A stretch of 64,000 nucleotides of DNA from Welwitschia mirabilis (lineage: Eukaryota > Gnetophyta > Gnetopsida > Welwitschiales). The position numbers and the translations under genes are program-made. This document shows, piece after piece, positions 47,742 through 59,479 of this stretch; the first letter of the stretch is position 1; every line of letters starts with the position of its first letter. The notes under the pieces were generated by a model. The model was given only the letters and a program-made list of their open reading frames with translations. It had not been told where the DNA came from and made no database searches. Location: contig JBOZIK010000001.1 of assembly GCA_051453625.1 (NCBI GenBank), forward strand, positions 30,392,454-30,456,453. The letters run 5' to 3'.

Positions 47742-48273
47742 AAGTATGTTATGAATGAAGTGTCGTTATACATCTTAAGAAGATAAAAGTCATAGTAGAG
47801 TAAATCTACTATTTATCGTTCTTGGTTTTAGGTTAGAATGCATGTACTTATTCATATGTTCATTTATTTCATAATGCATAAAATCGATTAGTCACATGTC
47901 ACAAGGAAGAAAACGTCTATTCATAATATCTACACCTATGACATTTACCAAGAATTTAAATAAGTAAATAAGATATAAAATATATTATTATGTCCTCTTA
48001 AAATATTCAATTTATTAGTTTTATCATGTGATTTTGATTCCTTACATAATGAGTTTATCTAATTTTAAGTATTTGGATAGCTTTTCTTATAGAAGCCTTC
48101 TAACATAATTATTATCATTTTCATCATGAATTATGAAATTTATAAACTAAGGTTAACTTAAAATACCATCTTATTTAACACGGCCTTTAAAGAAGAGTAA
48201 TTCATCATCTAATTAAAATCTTAGTATACTTAATATCTAAGTAATTAAGGCTTACAAAATATGAAATATGACA
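47742..48273 (-). repeat. Second inverted LTR fragment (first 0.5 kb)
   Basis: On the minus strand it begins TGTCATATTTC at 48273 and matches the first 0.5 kb of the long LTR (38203-38640), and equally 47278-46770. It is about as diverged from 46770-47278 as from the plus copy, so it is a separate LTR rather than a gap artefact. Confidence 0.85.
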
Positions 48274-48284
48274 TTAACGATGAT

Positions 48285-49600
48285 AGTTTTTCTATTCTTC
48301 TCAACATCCCAAATTTGATTTTGATGGAGTTAGAATAATACGTAAGCTTGACCCTGAGTTCCTTGATTGTCTTCAATCCAGTATTTTGAATACATCTCAA
48401 GAAGGACATAGGTTATGTAACTATTTAAAATAGGAAATGACAATAATTTAGAAAGAATTCTCTGTCAAAAGAACAAAGAGTTTTAATATATAATTATAAT
48501 GTTAATTCCAACAACATTGAGAAGATCTTAAAAATTGGAAATGACATAAGCCCAAGCATAGAGATGGGACTAGAAAAATGTCCTTAAGGAAAATAAACTT
48601 ATCTTTATTTGGAATTATAAAGACATTCCTAGAATAGATAAAGAGATCATCATTGCAATAATACTAGTGAAATAAAAAGTGCAAAAACTCAATCTAAAGC
48701 TTGCTTTTGCAATCAAAGAAAACCTCCAATCTCTTCTTAAAGCAAGACTCGTTTAGTCAAAAGATTACTTAGACTGGGTCTCAAATATGATTATCATTAT
48801 AAAAAAGAATAGAAGTATTACAATTTGTATATACTTTCATGATTTAAATAGAGTAACCCTTAAAGATGGTTTTCAATTACCAAATATTGATATTTTGATG
48901 GATAATACTATAGGCTATGAGTTAATCTCCTTTATGGATGAATACTTTGGATATTATCAGATCTATATTAGGATGCAAAACTAATCAAAGATAACCATTA
49001 TCACACCTTTGGATGTATTTTATTATGTGATGATGTCTTTGAGCTTAAAGAATGAGGAACCAACATATAAACATGTAATAACACACATATTCCACAACTT
49101 CATGCACAAAACTATTAAAGACTTTATTGATGACATTATAGTGAAGTCAACCCGATCTAAGGATTACTTGCAACATTTGAAGAATCTATTCCACATTGCA
49201 TCTAGATTTGATATCAAATTTAATCCAAATAAATGTGTCTTTAGAGTTTTGTCAAGAACGTTATTAGGATTTATGATCTTAAAAAGAGGACTTAACGTTG
49301 ATAAAGCAAAGGCAAAAGAAATAATAAAAATACCTTCACCTAAAAACATGTCTAAGTTATGAAGTCTACAAAATCTGTTATAATCAATTAGAAGATTCAT
49401 ATCTACATTGACCAATAAATGTCTTTCTTTTTTTCATTTATTAAAAAAGGAGGTCAAATTGAAATGGGATGAAAAGTGTCAAAAAGCTTTTGATCAAATA
49501 AAATAACATTTACTTAAACCTTCATTATTGAATTCACCAATTTAAATCAATCATTTTATTTATATCTAGCACTCACGGAGCAAGTGGTAAGTGTAGTTGT
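48285..49600 (+). pseudogene. Tat-lineage reverse transcriptase, decayed
   Basis: The N-terminal linker with KLDPEFLDCLQ (about 48344-48376) is followed by KKNRSITICIYFHDLNRVTL, matching KKDGKWRMCVDYRDLN-KAT. Then come PNIDILMDNTIGYELISFMD, FGYYQI, DVFYYVMMSLSLKN and THIFHNFMHKTIKDFIDDII. The catalytic box is FIDD at 49123-49134, an acceptable form of YVDD. Next are KFNPNKCVFRV, LLGFMILKRGL and EIIKIPSPKNMSKL, then IRRFIST and KWDEKCQKAFDQIK. These are Tat/Ogre-type sequences. The RT palm is the least broken RT in the window, with two open pieces at 48787-48984 and 49009-49362. Confidence 0.88.
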
Positions 49601-49939
49601 CTTTTAATGAAACAATGATCTAAAAGATTTGCTAATCTATTATATAAGTAGGACATTGCATTAATATAAAACCAATTATTCTGATGCAAAAAAGATGTTT
49701 ATAAGCTTGGAATTTTATGTACATAAATTTATACATTATATGATAAACAACGGGACATATGTAATTAAAAATGAAAACATCTTGAAGCATTTGCTAGAAC
49801 ATTTAATAGGGATCATGAGGTTAAAAAAATGGTCTTCTATGTTGATAAAATTTGAATTGGAATTTAGACCTTAAAGTCAATAAAAGGACAATGTATGATC
49901 AATTAATTAGCACAGTTTTCAATGAAATAAGAATTAGAT

Positions 49940-50400
49940 GAATCTAATTAAGATGAATTTCTAGATGAATTAATTCACATTTTCTCAACAAATATAACAT
50001 GGATGCAATAATGTACTTTGATGGTTTAAAGAACATTAATGAGTCAAAAGTAGGTATAATATTTTTCCTACTAACAAAAGTCATTATTCCAATATTTATT
50101 TGCTTTAATTTCCCTATACAATTAATGAAGTAGAATGTAAAGCCTTTGTTCATGGAATTGTGATCACTAAATCTTAGGGTTATTACAAAATTAAGGTCTA
50201 TGGAGACTCACATTTGATTATGAACTAAGTATTAGATAATTATGAATGTAAGTCAAATGCCTTAAGAAGATATCTTCAAGTAGTCCAATAAAAATTGTTA
50301 CATTTTAGTTAGTATCACATAGTATCCATTCCAAAACAAAATAATTAAATGGCCAATATTCTTGCAAATTTAGCTTGTTTCTCCATTACGAATGCAATTC
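49940..50400 (+). pseudogene. Archaeal-type RNase H of Tat pol, decayed
   Basis: Tat elements carry a second RNase H of archaeal type. Here MYFDGLKNINESKVGIIFF (from about 50010) is the first strand (YFDGA...GSGVGIVL). NEVECKAFVHGIVI corresponds to the N-E-AEYEA-GL helix and KVYGDSHLIMN to the V.GDS.LI.NQV strand. MANILANLACF corresponds to the final D/N-x-LA-LA motif. The catalytic Asp of FDG and of GDS are kept and the Glu of the helix is present. Confidence 0.82.
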
Positions 50401-50537
50401 ACATTGGTGTTATTTAATAAGAAGAAGTTCAAAATCCATTTTATGATACATTTCACTAAGGTCATAGCCTTGAAAATCTAGAGATCCCTTAGATCATTAC
50501 AAATCCTAAAAATTTAGATTAAATTCATTAAGATATC

Positions 50538-51400
50538 ATGACATATCTAGAAACTCAGAAAACCCTAGATTACTTTATGAAATATCAAAAGGAATTATTT
50601 AAGCAAAAGGCTATTACATTCATAATCATAGTAGGAAAATTATTTAAAAAGTCTTTTGATGGTACCCTTCTAAGATACTTAAATTTACAAGAAGTTGCAC
50701 AAGTCTTGAAAGAAATCCATTTTGAGTTATGTGGATCACACCAAGGATCTAATACCTTAATTTTTTTACATGCTTTGTTTTGGATACTATCAGAAATGGT
50801 TGACATAAGATTATCACAATTTTGTCAAGAAATGCAAGGCTTGTCAAAAGCATGCATCACATTTACATCATCCATAAAATAAGTTATTTTCTATCAAGAT
50901 GATCTAGGTCTTTAAGAAGTGGGGCATGGATCTCATATGTCCAATGAGACTGTCATCTGTAGCATCACATGTATCATTGCTATGATTAAATATTTCACCA
51001 AGTGTGTGGTAGCAGCTCTGCTAACATCTATAACAACCAAAGCAATGCAAAAATTTATCATAGAACATATCTTTTTAAGATTTGAGATTCCTACACCATA
51101 ATCAGTGATAATGGACTGTAATTCATATGAAAAGAATTAGAAAACTTCTGACAAAAACATCACTTGAATATCCCCAAGTAAATGAACAAGTTAAATCCAT
51201 AAACAAAACAATAATAAAACTTTCAAAAAATCTTGTCCAAAAAAAATCCTAGAGATTGGCACAAAAAATTAATATATGCATTGTGAACATATAGGACATC
51301 TTATGAAATTGCAATAAATACAACTTCATTCAAATTCACATATGGAACTAAAGTCATGCCTCTGATTAATAAGTTCAAGTTGTAAAGTTTGCTTTCTATA
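50538..51400 (+). pseudogene. Tat-lineage integrase, decayed
   Basis: The open piece 50538-50882 holds the zinc-binding domain: KKSFDGTLLRYLNLQEVAQV, then LKEIHFELCGSHQGSNTL with its two His. The CxxC follows in a shifted frame (KCKACQKHA, 50830-50856). The core starts with a decayed DLMGP region, then IAMIKYFTKCVVAALLTSIT (family TDYFTKWVEAIP), then IEHIFLRFEIPTP. The SDNGTQF strand, with TGATAATGGACTG, lies near 51106-51118. A KFTYGTKVMPLINKFKL segment occurs at 51330-51380 (family FELVFGTEAVIP...). The Tat affinity is clear. Confidence 0.85.
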
Positions 51401-51466
51401 ACTCCCATTAATAAGTTATTTATTCAGCTGTAACGGAAGAAAGAATATAATAAGAAATTCCGCTGT

Positions 51467-51772
51467 TCAGAAAAGAATTTTTCTTTGTGAAGATTTATGA
51501 TCGCTGTGCAAATTTACTCTTTCAAATCGCCTCTTCTCGATCATTCTTGAAGTTATCCATTGCTTTAAAAGAAACGTGTCTAAAATTAGCAAATGCTCCT
51601 TTTTTTTAAAAAAAAAAAAAAGGAAATACATGGGTTCACTACCTATAGAATTCATTTCTTGCTCTTTTTTCATTAAGAATTTATTTCGTTTACCATCGAA
51701 CCAATTTCCTTTTCTGTCTATCATTTGAATGATGATTTTATGTGAAGTTCTTTTAATATCCATAAGTTCCAC
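51467..51772 (-). CDS. Hypothetical ORF, 101 aa
   Basis: A 101-codon open frame with Met start. It is basic and rich in Lys, Arg and Ile: DRKGNWFDGKRNKFLMKKEQ, then a run of Phe/Lys from a poly-T/poly-A junction (51600-51621), then FLLKQWITSRMIEKRRFERV. The composition resembles organelle-type or plastid ycf-like proteins, but I cannot match it to a specific gene. It has no neighbours of the same kind. It may be a nuclear insert of organelle DNA. Confidence 0.25.
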   Translation of the reverse strand: MELMDIKRTSHKIIIQMIDRKGNWFDGKRNKFLMKKEQEMNSIGSEPMYFLFFFFKKKEHLLILDTFLLKQWITSRMIEKRRFERVNLHSDHKSSQRKILF

Positions 51773-51835
51773 ATTCTAAATTTCTTTTAAAGTGCTTTCA
51801 CAAATGTCTTATTTCTAAATAGAAGGAAATTAAAA

Positions 51836-51935
51836 NNNNNNNNNNNNNNNNNNNNNNNNNNNNNNNNNNNNNNNNNNNNNNNNNNNNNNNNNNNNNNNNN
51901 NNNNNNNNNNNNNNNNNNNNNNNNNNNNNNNNNNN
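51836..51935. other. Default-size gap with duplicated flanks
   Basis: TCTTTTAAAGTGCTTTCACA through GGAAATTAAAA is present at 51782-51835 and again at 51936-51989 with two mismatches. Confidence 0.9.
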
Positions 51936-52599
51936 TCTTTTAAAGTGCTTTCACAGATGTCTTGTTTCTAAATAGAAGGAAATTAAAACTTAAATGAAAC
52001 CTTTTTTAAATGATTTTGTCGTTTGCAGCAATCTTTGTACTATTTAAGTCTTGAAGTTGTCTTTTTGAAATATATAATAATTATAAACTAAAAAGCTGTA
52101 GAAATAAAGAAGACATTAAGAAAGGCAAATGCTTTATCTCAACATAATCTTTCTTTAAGAATTTAAGATTACTAGTTTAAATATATCCTATAAATTAATA
52201 AGAAGTAATTACAATATTACTAATTTTTAATTTTCTATAAGATGAAAAGGTTTTATTTATTATTTCAAGTTTTTATTTTATATTTTACTTGTCGTATTAT
52301 TAGTAGATCAATAAATAAAACTAAAAACTATTATTTTATTATGTTTAGTTTGTAAATAAATGGCACAATTAGTATGCCCATGTATCATTAGTTGTTTTCA
52401 TATTTTAATTAGAGACATGAGTCAATTTACATCTAAAGGAAATTAATCCATTTTTCAAGGAGTTGATCATAACCATTGTGATTAAATTATACTAAACTAT
52501 TTATTTTAAATGCATTAATGAAACCCATGATCTTTAATTTATTATGAAACCCTTCAAAAGTTCCCTCAATTTTTTTTTTGTGTTATTCAAGTTTTCTTT

Positions 52600-53690
52600 G
52601 CAAGGCCCTTAAAACCCTATAAACAGTATTAGAGATATAGGGAAGGAATTCTTGCTTTATTACAAACCCTTTGATTCCATTGAAAATATCTCATTGTGGA
52701 CCATCGGTACTCTATCTCGTGTAGTGTAATTCTATAGAGCCTTTTTATATGAGAGATCGTGTTTTATTATTTGTCATTTGATCCAAATGCATTCTCTTAG
52801 CTAAATTTATTTTTCCATGTAATTATCACCTTACCTTTTTACTCATTTTCATTATATCGAATGAGAAATCCCTTAATTTTATTCCATTTAATTTTATTTT
52901 TCCATAGCAACATGTATGTATTTAAATGAGATCACTTTGTGTTATAAAAATAGATTATTTAATTATGACCCTTTGAATCCTCACCCTTCAAGCCACACAC
53001 ACAATAGTTTTTAATTCTAAATCATATATCATAATTTGAATGTTATTGAATAAAGACCATAGAAGCCTCTATCTATAGATGTTACTAAGCATTTCAAAAG
53101 GCACCTACATTTGTTGATTTTAACAATGTTGGAGTCTCCTCAGAGTAACAAAAAAAAAAAAAAAGAAACATTCATTAGTCTATAGGGTGTGCTTTAAAAA
53201 ACATAAAGTGCATTAAAAGAAGGACTTGTGCATCTTGAAGATAAGAATTTAAATATCTTAGAACAGAAGTTAGATTAAGATACTTCATAGCTAGGCATAG
53301 TCCTAGTTCAACTTTCAAGTAAGAAGCCACTCTTCATTACATGCAACATTAAGCATAGACAGTTGGTTGGTCTAGAAATGGCATTTTGTAGAAAAGCAAA
53401 AAACTCTTATATAATCTACATTAGTCATCATGGTAGTCTTATTGAGAAGAAAATTACAACAGCACAAGTTTAAAAGCCCATGAACTTAAGTGCACATGTC
53501 TTTTCAAAAATAAGCTTTAATATCTTCCCAAAAGTTTTGTGTCAGGAAAAGGTCTAAATCTTTAATTAGGATAATCATTATAATTCCACACATCATTTTT
53601 TCATGAAGAAGAAAACTTTATGATTTCAAAGAAACCTCTCTATTGACAAATATAATTTTGATCATATCAATAACTTATCAAATTACGATC
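52600..53690. other. Unassigned, possibly decayed Copia LTR
   Basis: AACCCTATAAACAGTA (52613-52628) then ATTCTTGCTTTATTAC and TACTCTATCTCGTGTAG (52709-52725) have the order of TATA box, start region and tail seen in some Copia LTRs. There is no second copy in the window, so this is a weak call. Confidence 0.25.
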
Positions 53691-54425
53691 TTAGGAAAGG
53701 AAGAAAATAACAAATAAGCGAAGACATCTACACTTACAAAGACATCTAATAGGAAAATAATCATCTATAATTCATAGTCAATGTTTACTTAGAATTTTTC
53801 TTTACATCATACTTAAGTTAGACATCTAATAAAGGTAAGAAATGACATGAATACGAAGAGGATGATATTCAACAAAAGATGTCTATAACATCAGAGGATA
53901 TCTCCAACATTAGAAGATGTTTGTAAGGATGGAAAATTTTACAACATGGAAGACATCCAAATTGAAACTTAAGTATTTCACAACAAATGTCCAAAGCACC
54001 TAGAAGCCACCTTGGCTAATTGCAATATGGCATGAAGAAGATGTTTGCATTTTTAAATGACATGAAGAATATGTCTGGAGTTTTTAAGATGTCTATAGTA
54101 GAGGCTCTATCACAATAGGGATGACCATGGAGTTGAAGATACAAGCACAACCTTAGGATTCCTAAGTAAATATAACTAAATCTACAGTAGATGTTTATAG
54201 CTAGAGAAGAAAACTTAGATACTAGAATACATCTACAATCTTATGAAAACATCTGCTCACCTTCAATTTCAAAGTTATGCCAAACCTTTAGAAGATAGAT
54301 GTTACATCATTCAAATATGTCTCCACAAAGATAAAAAGGAAACTTTGGCAAAAGATATCTTAGCTATTGAAATATATTTACTATTGATAATAGATGTTTA
54401 TAGCCATGAGTAGATGTTTATGTTA
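53690..54425. repeat. Cluster of short AGATGTCTATA-like repeats
   Basis: About twenty degenerate copies in both orientations within 0.7 kb, for example AGACATCTAAT, AGATGTCTATAACA, AAGATGTCTATAGTAGAG and TAGATGTTTATAGC. The same motif is clustered at 63385-63640. It may be a subterminal repeat array of a CACTA-type transposon or an enhancer-like array in the Copia LTR. Confidence 0.7.
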
Positions 54426-55278
54426 ATAAAATAATCATTAATTTAAATCTTACATGGTGATAATGGTTTTAGCACCACCATCAATAGTGCAACATAAAAG
54501 GACAACTTCACATGATTATTTTATTACTTTCTTATTTAATACTCTTTATAAAAATTGTTGAAGCTCTCTTTCAAGTGAAAACTGCTTAAGATTTATAAGA
54601 AGAAATTTGTGTCATCTAAGGATTTTTAATTTAGTTGAAGATTTCCTTTTTTATGATATTTGGCATAGGTTTTAAGCTTTCTGTCTTCATTATTGTGCTT
54701 TCATTATGTTTATGCTTAAAATTAAGGCAAGATATTAAGTTATAAAGTGTAAATTATAGACCATTCTTCACTAGAGATTATTCCTTGTTTTATCATCTAG
54801 ATTTTAAGTTTTATTGGTTACTAGTTTTTTGAGTTTAAGGTGGGTGTGTGTTAATCATGTGCATTATTAGAACTTACTTAAATTCATCATTGTATTTACA
54901 CATCTATTTTATACAACTTTGATTTAGCCTTAAGATATATAGAGGATCTCTTTATGAAGAGATTACAATTTGTACAAGTTTTGCGTCCTATGGAATTTGC
55001 ATGTGATCTTAAGGGATACATTCTTATTGTAACTTGAACTGGTAGGATTGGTGTTGAATCTTAAACAATGTTTTTTCGAGTTAAACTACCTAAATCCATC
55101 GTAGGTATTCATTATCTACATTTGGACATCTTCACATTGGAAAATCATGTTACATTAATAGGCCTATTCTTTATTATTGCATACTTAATCATTTGTTTTC
55201 AACAATGTAAAATTACTTATTTAGTAAGTTTCTAGTTAGCACTCATTCACCTCCCCTCTGATTTCAATGATCCAAAAG
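54426..55278 (+). repeat. 3' part of the 5' LTR of a SIRE-like Copia element
   Basis: The sequence just before the primer site ends with CATTCACCTCCCCTCTGATTT, similar to the CACCCCCCCTCT tails of SIRE-lineage LTRs. The LTR start is not resolved; it may lie within or before the AGATGTCT cluster. No matching 3' LTR is evident before the window ends. Confidence 0.5.
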
Positions 55279-55290
55279 TGGTATTAGAGT
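55279..55290 (+). promoter_or_regulatory. Primer-binding site, tRNA-Met type (decayed)
   Basis: TGGTATTAGAGT versus the canonical TGGTATCAGAGC; both differences are C to T. Confidence 0.8.
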
Positions 55291-55330
55291 GACAGTACTC
55301 TATTATAAGAATGACAATATAAAGTACACC

Positions 55331-56960
55331 ATGGAGGAATCGTCAACTGCAAGATCACCTCTCTTCAATGGTATCAATTATGCCTAGTAAAATATGAGGA
55401 TGTACGTGTACTTCTAGTTACTTGAGTTTGATGTGTGGCAGACTATTCTAAATGATTACATAAATTCTAAAATAAAAGTGAATAACTTTCTAGGTATTAA
55501 AATCCACAAAATCAAGCTAAGGTTGAAAATGAAGTCAAGGCAATAAGGACAAATATATGTTTAACTCAAAGGCAAAGAATGCTTTATTCTCTACACACTA
55601 AGCTAAATACTTTAACCATATTACCAAATGCGAAACTAGGAACTATGAAATGTATTGGAGTTAACATATGAAAAAGATTTAGGCATGAAGCAATTCAAAC
55701 TACTTGTTTAAAGTAATTAATTTAAGAACCTAAGGATGAACAAAGGAGTATGAATTCATCAGTAATTTGTGAAGAATAAATAATGTGGTGAATTTTATTC
55801 AAGGAATTGATGGATACCTATTCAAATCAAAGGTAATACAAAAAGTGAGATATTTTACTTCATAATACAAGATAAAAAGCCATTCTCATAAAATAATTAA
55901 GTAACTTCAATGTTATGAGGTTTAAGGAGCTTCAAAGTGCATTAACAACATATCAAATAAGCCTCATAAAAGATGGAGTAGTTAACAAAAATTCAATCAG
56001 TTTAAAGTTAAGTGCTAAAATATCAAGAAAATAAAAGAGTAAGAAGGAATTTAAGATAGATGAAGATGACTATGATAAAAATTATGAACTAGATCTAATT
56101 ACAAAGAAGGTTGAGAGAGTTTTATCATGAAAAAACAAGAGGAAAAAGAAATCATCACAATCAAGCAGAACACGTTTAAGAGGTAAGTTTAAAGGTAGAC
56201 CATTTTTTTATTCTTCTAAGAATGACATTACAAAGTTAGATTATTAGATTTATGGTAGACAACAATATTTGGCCTTAGAATGTCCTAATGTTAACCTTTT
56301 TAAGGAGAAATGAAAAAGAAATACTTCAAGAAAAAGAAGTTCTTCTTTACTAAATGAAATAATGATAAAGAAATAAGCAAAGAATAAGTGACTAAAGATG
56401 ATGCTAAGGAGTCTCACCATATTTTCTTGGCCATAGCACATGAAAATTGAAAAAATAAGGAGCAACCCTTATTTGATTATTAAGTGGTGATGAAATTAAA
56501 TTACCTCTATATGAAGGTAAGCTTTAATGTCCAAGAATTTTGAAAGTACACAAATTTTATGTCAAAATGAATAAGATACTCCATCATCATGATTTGGCTC
56601 CTAAGAAAGAAAAAGAAACTAAATCTAAGTGAGAACGCAGCCTTAGAGATTAAGGTTGGTAAAGTAATAAGTGAGATCAAGTGTTTTAAATATTACTAAA
56701 TGTTGTGAGGAAGATTAACTAACAATTTAATCATAGTGAAAGAATTATGAAAATCATGCTTGGAGAAGGAAGAAGTAGACTTAATAGAAGTGGACTTGAA
56801 TCACATCAAGCATCAACTGGTAGTTCTAATAGAAATTATTCAAAGTGGAACTACATGCCTAGATTGTAACATTTAGCGAGAACAAGAAATTTCATGTGCT
56901 ATTATTGTAAACAAAAAGGAAATTTTTAACATTTTTGTTCTTTGAGATTTAGATATTATG
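55331..56960 (+). pseudogene. gag: Copia (SIRE-like) gag, decayed
   Basis: The ATG at 55331 opens with MEESSTARSPLFNGINYA, the usual gag N-terminus (RPPLFNGTNYAYWK). The middle is frameshifted. Two knuckle-like regions follow. The first, around 56249-56285, reads YGRQQYLALECPN and has lost its first Cys pair. The second, 56897-56938, reads C-Y-Y-C-K-Q-K-G-N-F-x-H-F-C, in which the family His has become Asn. A Lys-rich stretch precedes the second. Confidence 0.8.
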
Positions 56961-57079
56961 GTGCTACTAAGTTTGACTAAAAGAACAAGATTTTGGGTAA
57001 AACTCCTATACAAGTAAGAACCAAGTGGAGGGTGGTAAAGACAAGATAAAATATCATGCTTTTTCAATTTTTACCTCGT

Positions 57080-57410
57080 GCAATAAAGAAACACACATAA
57101 TACATGGACAGTAGGTGCTTTTGCCACATGATAGAAGACAAATTGCATTTTAAATCCATGGTTGAGAAAAATAAGTGTGTGATGATACTTGAAGATAATA
57201 CAGAGTTCTCAATTAGATGCATTAGTACTATAGGAGAAGGTTACCTCCCAAAGGCAAAGGATGTATTTTACGCTAAAGTTTTAAAACGTATTTACTTAAC
57301 ATTTGTCAGTTATGTGATTCAAAGTTTGAAGATACTTTTACCAAGAATGTCTATATCATTTAAGAATGCAATTCCAATAAAGTTTTACTTATTAGGTAAA
57401 GAAAATTAAA
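57080..57410 (+). pseudogene. Copia aspartic protease, decayed
   Basis: The open piece 57104-57409 begins MDSRCFCHMIEDKLHFKSMV. The family has LDSGCSRHMTGD; the active-site Asp is kept but the Gly is Arg. VMILEDNTEFSIR and STIGEGYLPKAKDVFYAKVL match the DNSKGKI and I.DVLYVEGL strands. It lies just upstream of the pre-integrase domain. Confidence 0.85.
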
Positions 57411-57479
57411 TGTTTATATTAACTATTTATTTGATATTTCTAATAAGAGTCTCAAGTATCTACTTAGTACCACAGGTGA

Positions 57480-58300
57480 TGTAAGGATATGACATAGAAA
57501 TCTTGGTCATGCGAACATGGATATCATGAAGACACTTGCATCAAAAAAATTTGTATGAGGCATTTCTAACATTAATAAATTCAGTAATTACTTATGTGAA
57601 GCTTGTTAAAATGGTAAATAAACAAGGTAAATCTTTGATGAAAAAATTCTATTTTACTTCTAATACCTTCAGATATATTGCATTTGGATATTATAAGACC
57701 CTCCAGGTCGAAAGTATTGGGAGAAGAGATGTTATCTTATAATAGATAGTGATGTTTTATGTTAAACATGGGTAGCCACCCTTGCACACAAGGATGAGAT
57801 ACTTCACTATTTTTCTAAGTTCTATATTAGCTTGTAAGATGAGAAGGGTTACTCTATTAAAGTACTCCATAGCAACAATGAAGGGAAATTCAAAATTCAT
57901 TGTCTAAGGCCTTTTTTGTTACATATTAGAATCAACATAAGTCCTTAGCTCTAAGTACATCACATTAGAATGAAGTTGTGGAATGCAAGAATGATCAATT
58001 GAGATGATAGGAATCATGGCTAGTTGAATGAGATGGTTCAAACCATGATCCATGATCAAAAGGTACCGTATCAGTTTTTGGGGAGAAGTCATCAAAATCA
58101 CGCACTATGTGTTAAGTTAAATAGTGGTATAAAAAATTCACAAAAAATAAATATTTAAGAATTATCACATGATAAGAAACCCCTAGTAAGATACTTTCAT
58201 GTATTTAGCTCCAGATATTACATTCTAAACGAAAATGATTACTTAAGGAAGTCTGATTCTAAGGCTAATGAAAGCTATTGTTGTGGTTATTCTATGGTTA
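57480..58300 (+). pseudogene. Copia integrase, decayed
   Basis: The pre-integrase motif (HRNLGHANMD) survives as RHRNLGHANMDIMKTLASKK split over two frames at 57490-57550. Then 57536-57742 covers CEACQ-like and KQGKSLMKKF. The catalytic core is strongly decayed. SKFYISL-like and a LHSNNEGKFKIH segment (57868-57900, family RSDHGGEF) can be seen. Confidence 0.75.
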
Positions 58301-58599
58301 TCAAGGCCTATAAAGGTTTTATCAAAAAGGACTCTATCCATAGGAGAAACCGTTAATATTAGATAAATGATGCAATTCTCAAAACATTTGCTTGTATAAT
58401 GGTGAAGCCCATATAAAAAGGTGACAATGAAGAGGAAGAACCTAAATCATCACAACCATTAATGATGATGAGACTCAATAAGGACCACTCCATAAGTGAC
58501 ATAATTAAAATTCCCTATAATGATGTGAATACCAAGAGAGCTACCAATGAACTATGTGCTTATAATGCTTTATCTCTAACAAGTGAAACTAAAGAAATT

Positions 58600-59290
58600 C
58601 AAAGAAGCTAAAGATGATGAAAATGGATTTGAGCCATGCAGAAAGAACTTAACCAATATGAGATATCTTATATATGGAAATTAGTTCCTAAGCTAGTAGA
58701 CAAATCTATTCTTAGTACTAAATAGATGCTTATAAATAAGACAATGAAAATAGTATAGTCATATAGAACAAGGCTATCTTAGTAACCAAGAACATCATCA
58801 ACATGAGGGAATTGATTTTAAAGAGACCTTTGCACTAGTTTCTCTAATGGAGTGAATTCATATGCTCATATAATTTTATTGCTATAAGGGTTTTACCTTA
58901 TAACAGATGAATGTCAAGAGTGCATTCCTAAATGGAGTAATTTAAGAAGAGGTATAGGCCAAATAGCTTAAGCGTTTTATGGATCTGCATCATTCTAATT
59001 GTGTTTACACATTGAACAATTATATGATCTAAAGCAAGCCTTTGAAGCATGGTATAAGCATTTGTCAGAATATATCTTAGATAATGTATTTAAGATAGGA
59101 GAAATAGATGTAACCCTCTTCACAAAATGATTTGATAGTGATTTAATGGTTATTCAGATTTATGTAGATGATATAATTTTTAGTGCCGCTAATAAATCTT
59201 TATGTAAGGAATTTTCTAGTCTTATGTAGAAGGAGTTTGAGATGAACATAATGGGTAAAATGAGAAACATTTTAAGGCTATAAGTGCACT
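58600..59290 (+). pseudogene. Copia reverse transcriptase, decayed but YVDD intact
   Basis: The start shows QKELNQYEISYIWKLVPK (family MQEELNQFERN.VW.LVP). Then EGIDFKETFALVSLMEWI, QMNVKSAFLNGVI.EEV (family QMDVKSAFLNG..KEEVYV) and a broken LYGLKQAPRAWY. IQIYVDDIIFSAANKSL follows, with the catalytic Y-V-D-D intact at 59161-59172. KEFSSLM.KEFEMNIMGK comes next. The lineage matches SIRE. Confidence 0.88.
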
Positions 59291-59479
59291 AAACAAAATA
59301 AGGAACATTTGTGTTACCAATCAAGTGCATCAAGAACTTATTTAAGAGGTACAAGATTTAAGATGTTAAGCTAAAGGAGATACCAATGGCATTAGGCACT
59401 AAGTTAAACAAGAAGCCTCAAGGTAGAAAGGTCGATTAGAAGATGTATCAAGATTAGAGAGGTTACAAAGATGATAGAA

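Larger units (their letters stand above)
51420..52600. other. Mixed interval after Tat integrase
   Basis: Holds an unassigned 101-codon minus-strand ORF (51467-51772) and a 100-N gap (51836-51935) with the same 54 bases on each side. The rest is AT-rich non-coding sequence. Confidence 0.5.

Noticed and set aside
53690-54425. CRISPR-like array
   Set aside because: Repeats are short, degenerate, irregularly spaced and in both orientations, in a plant nuclear context.
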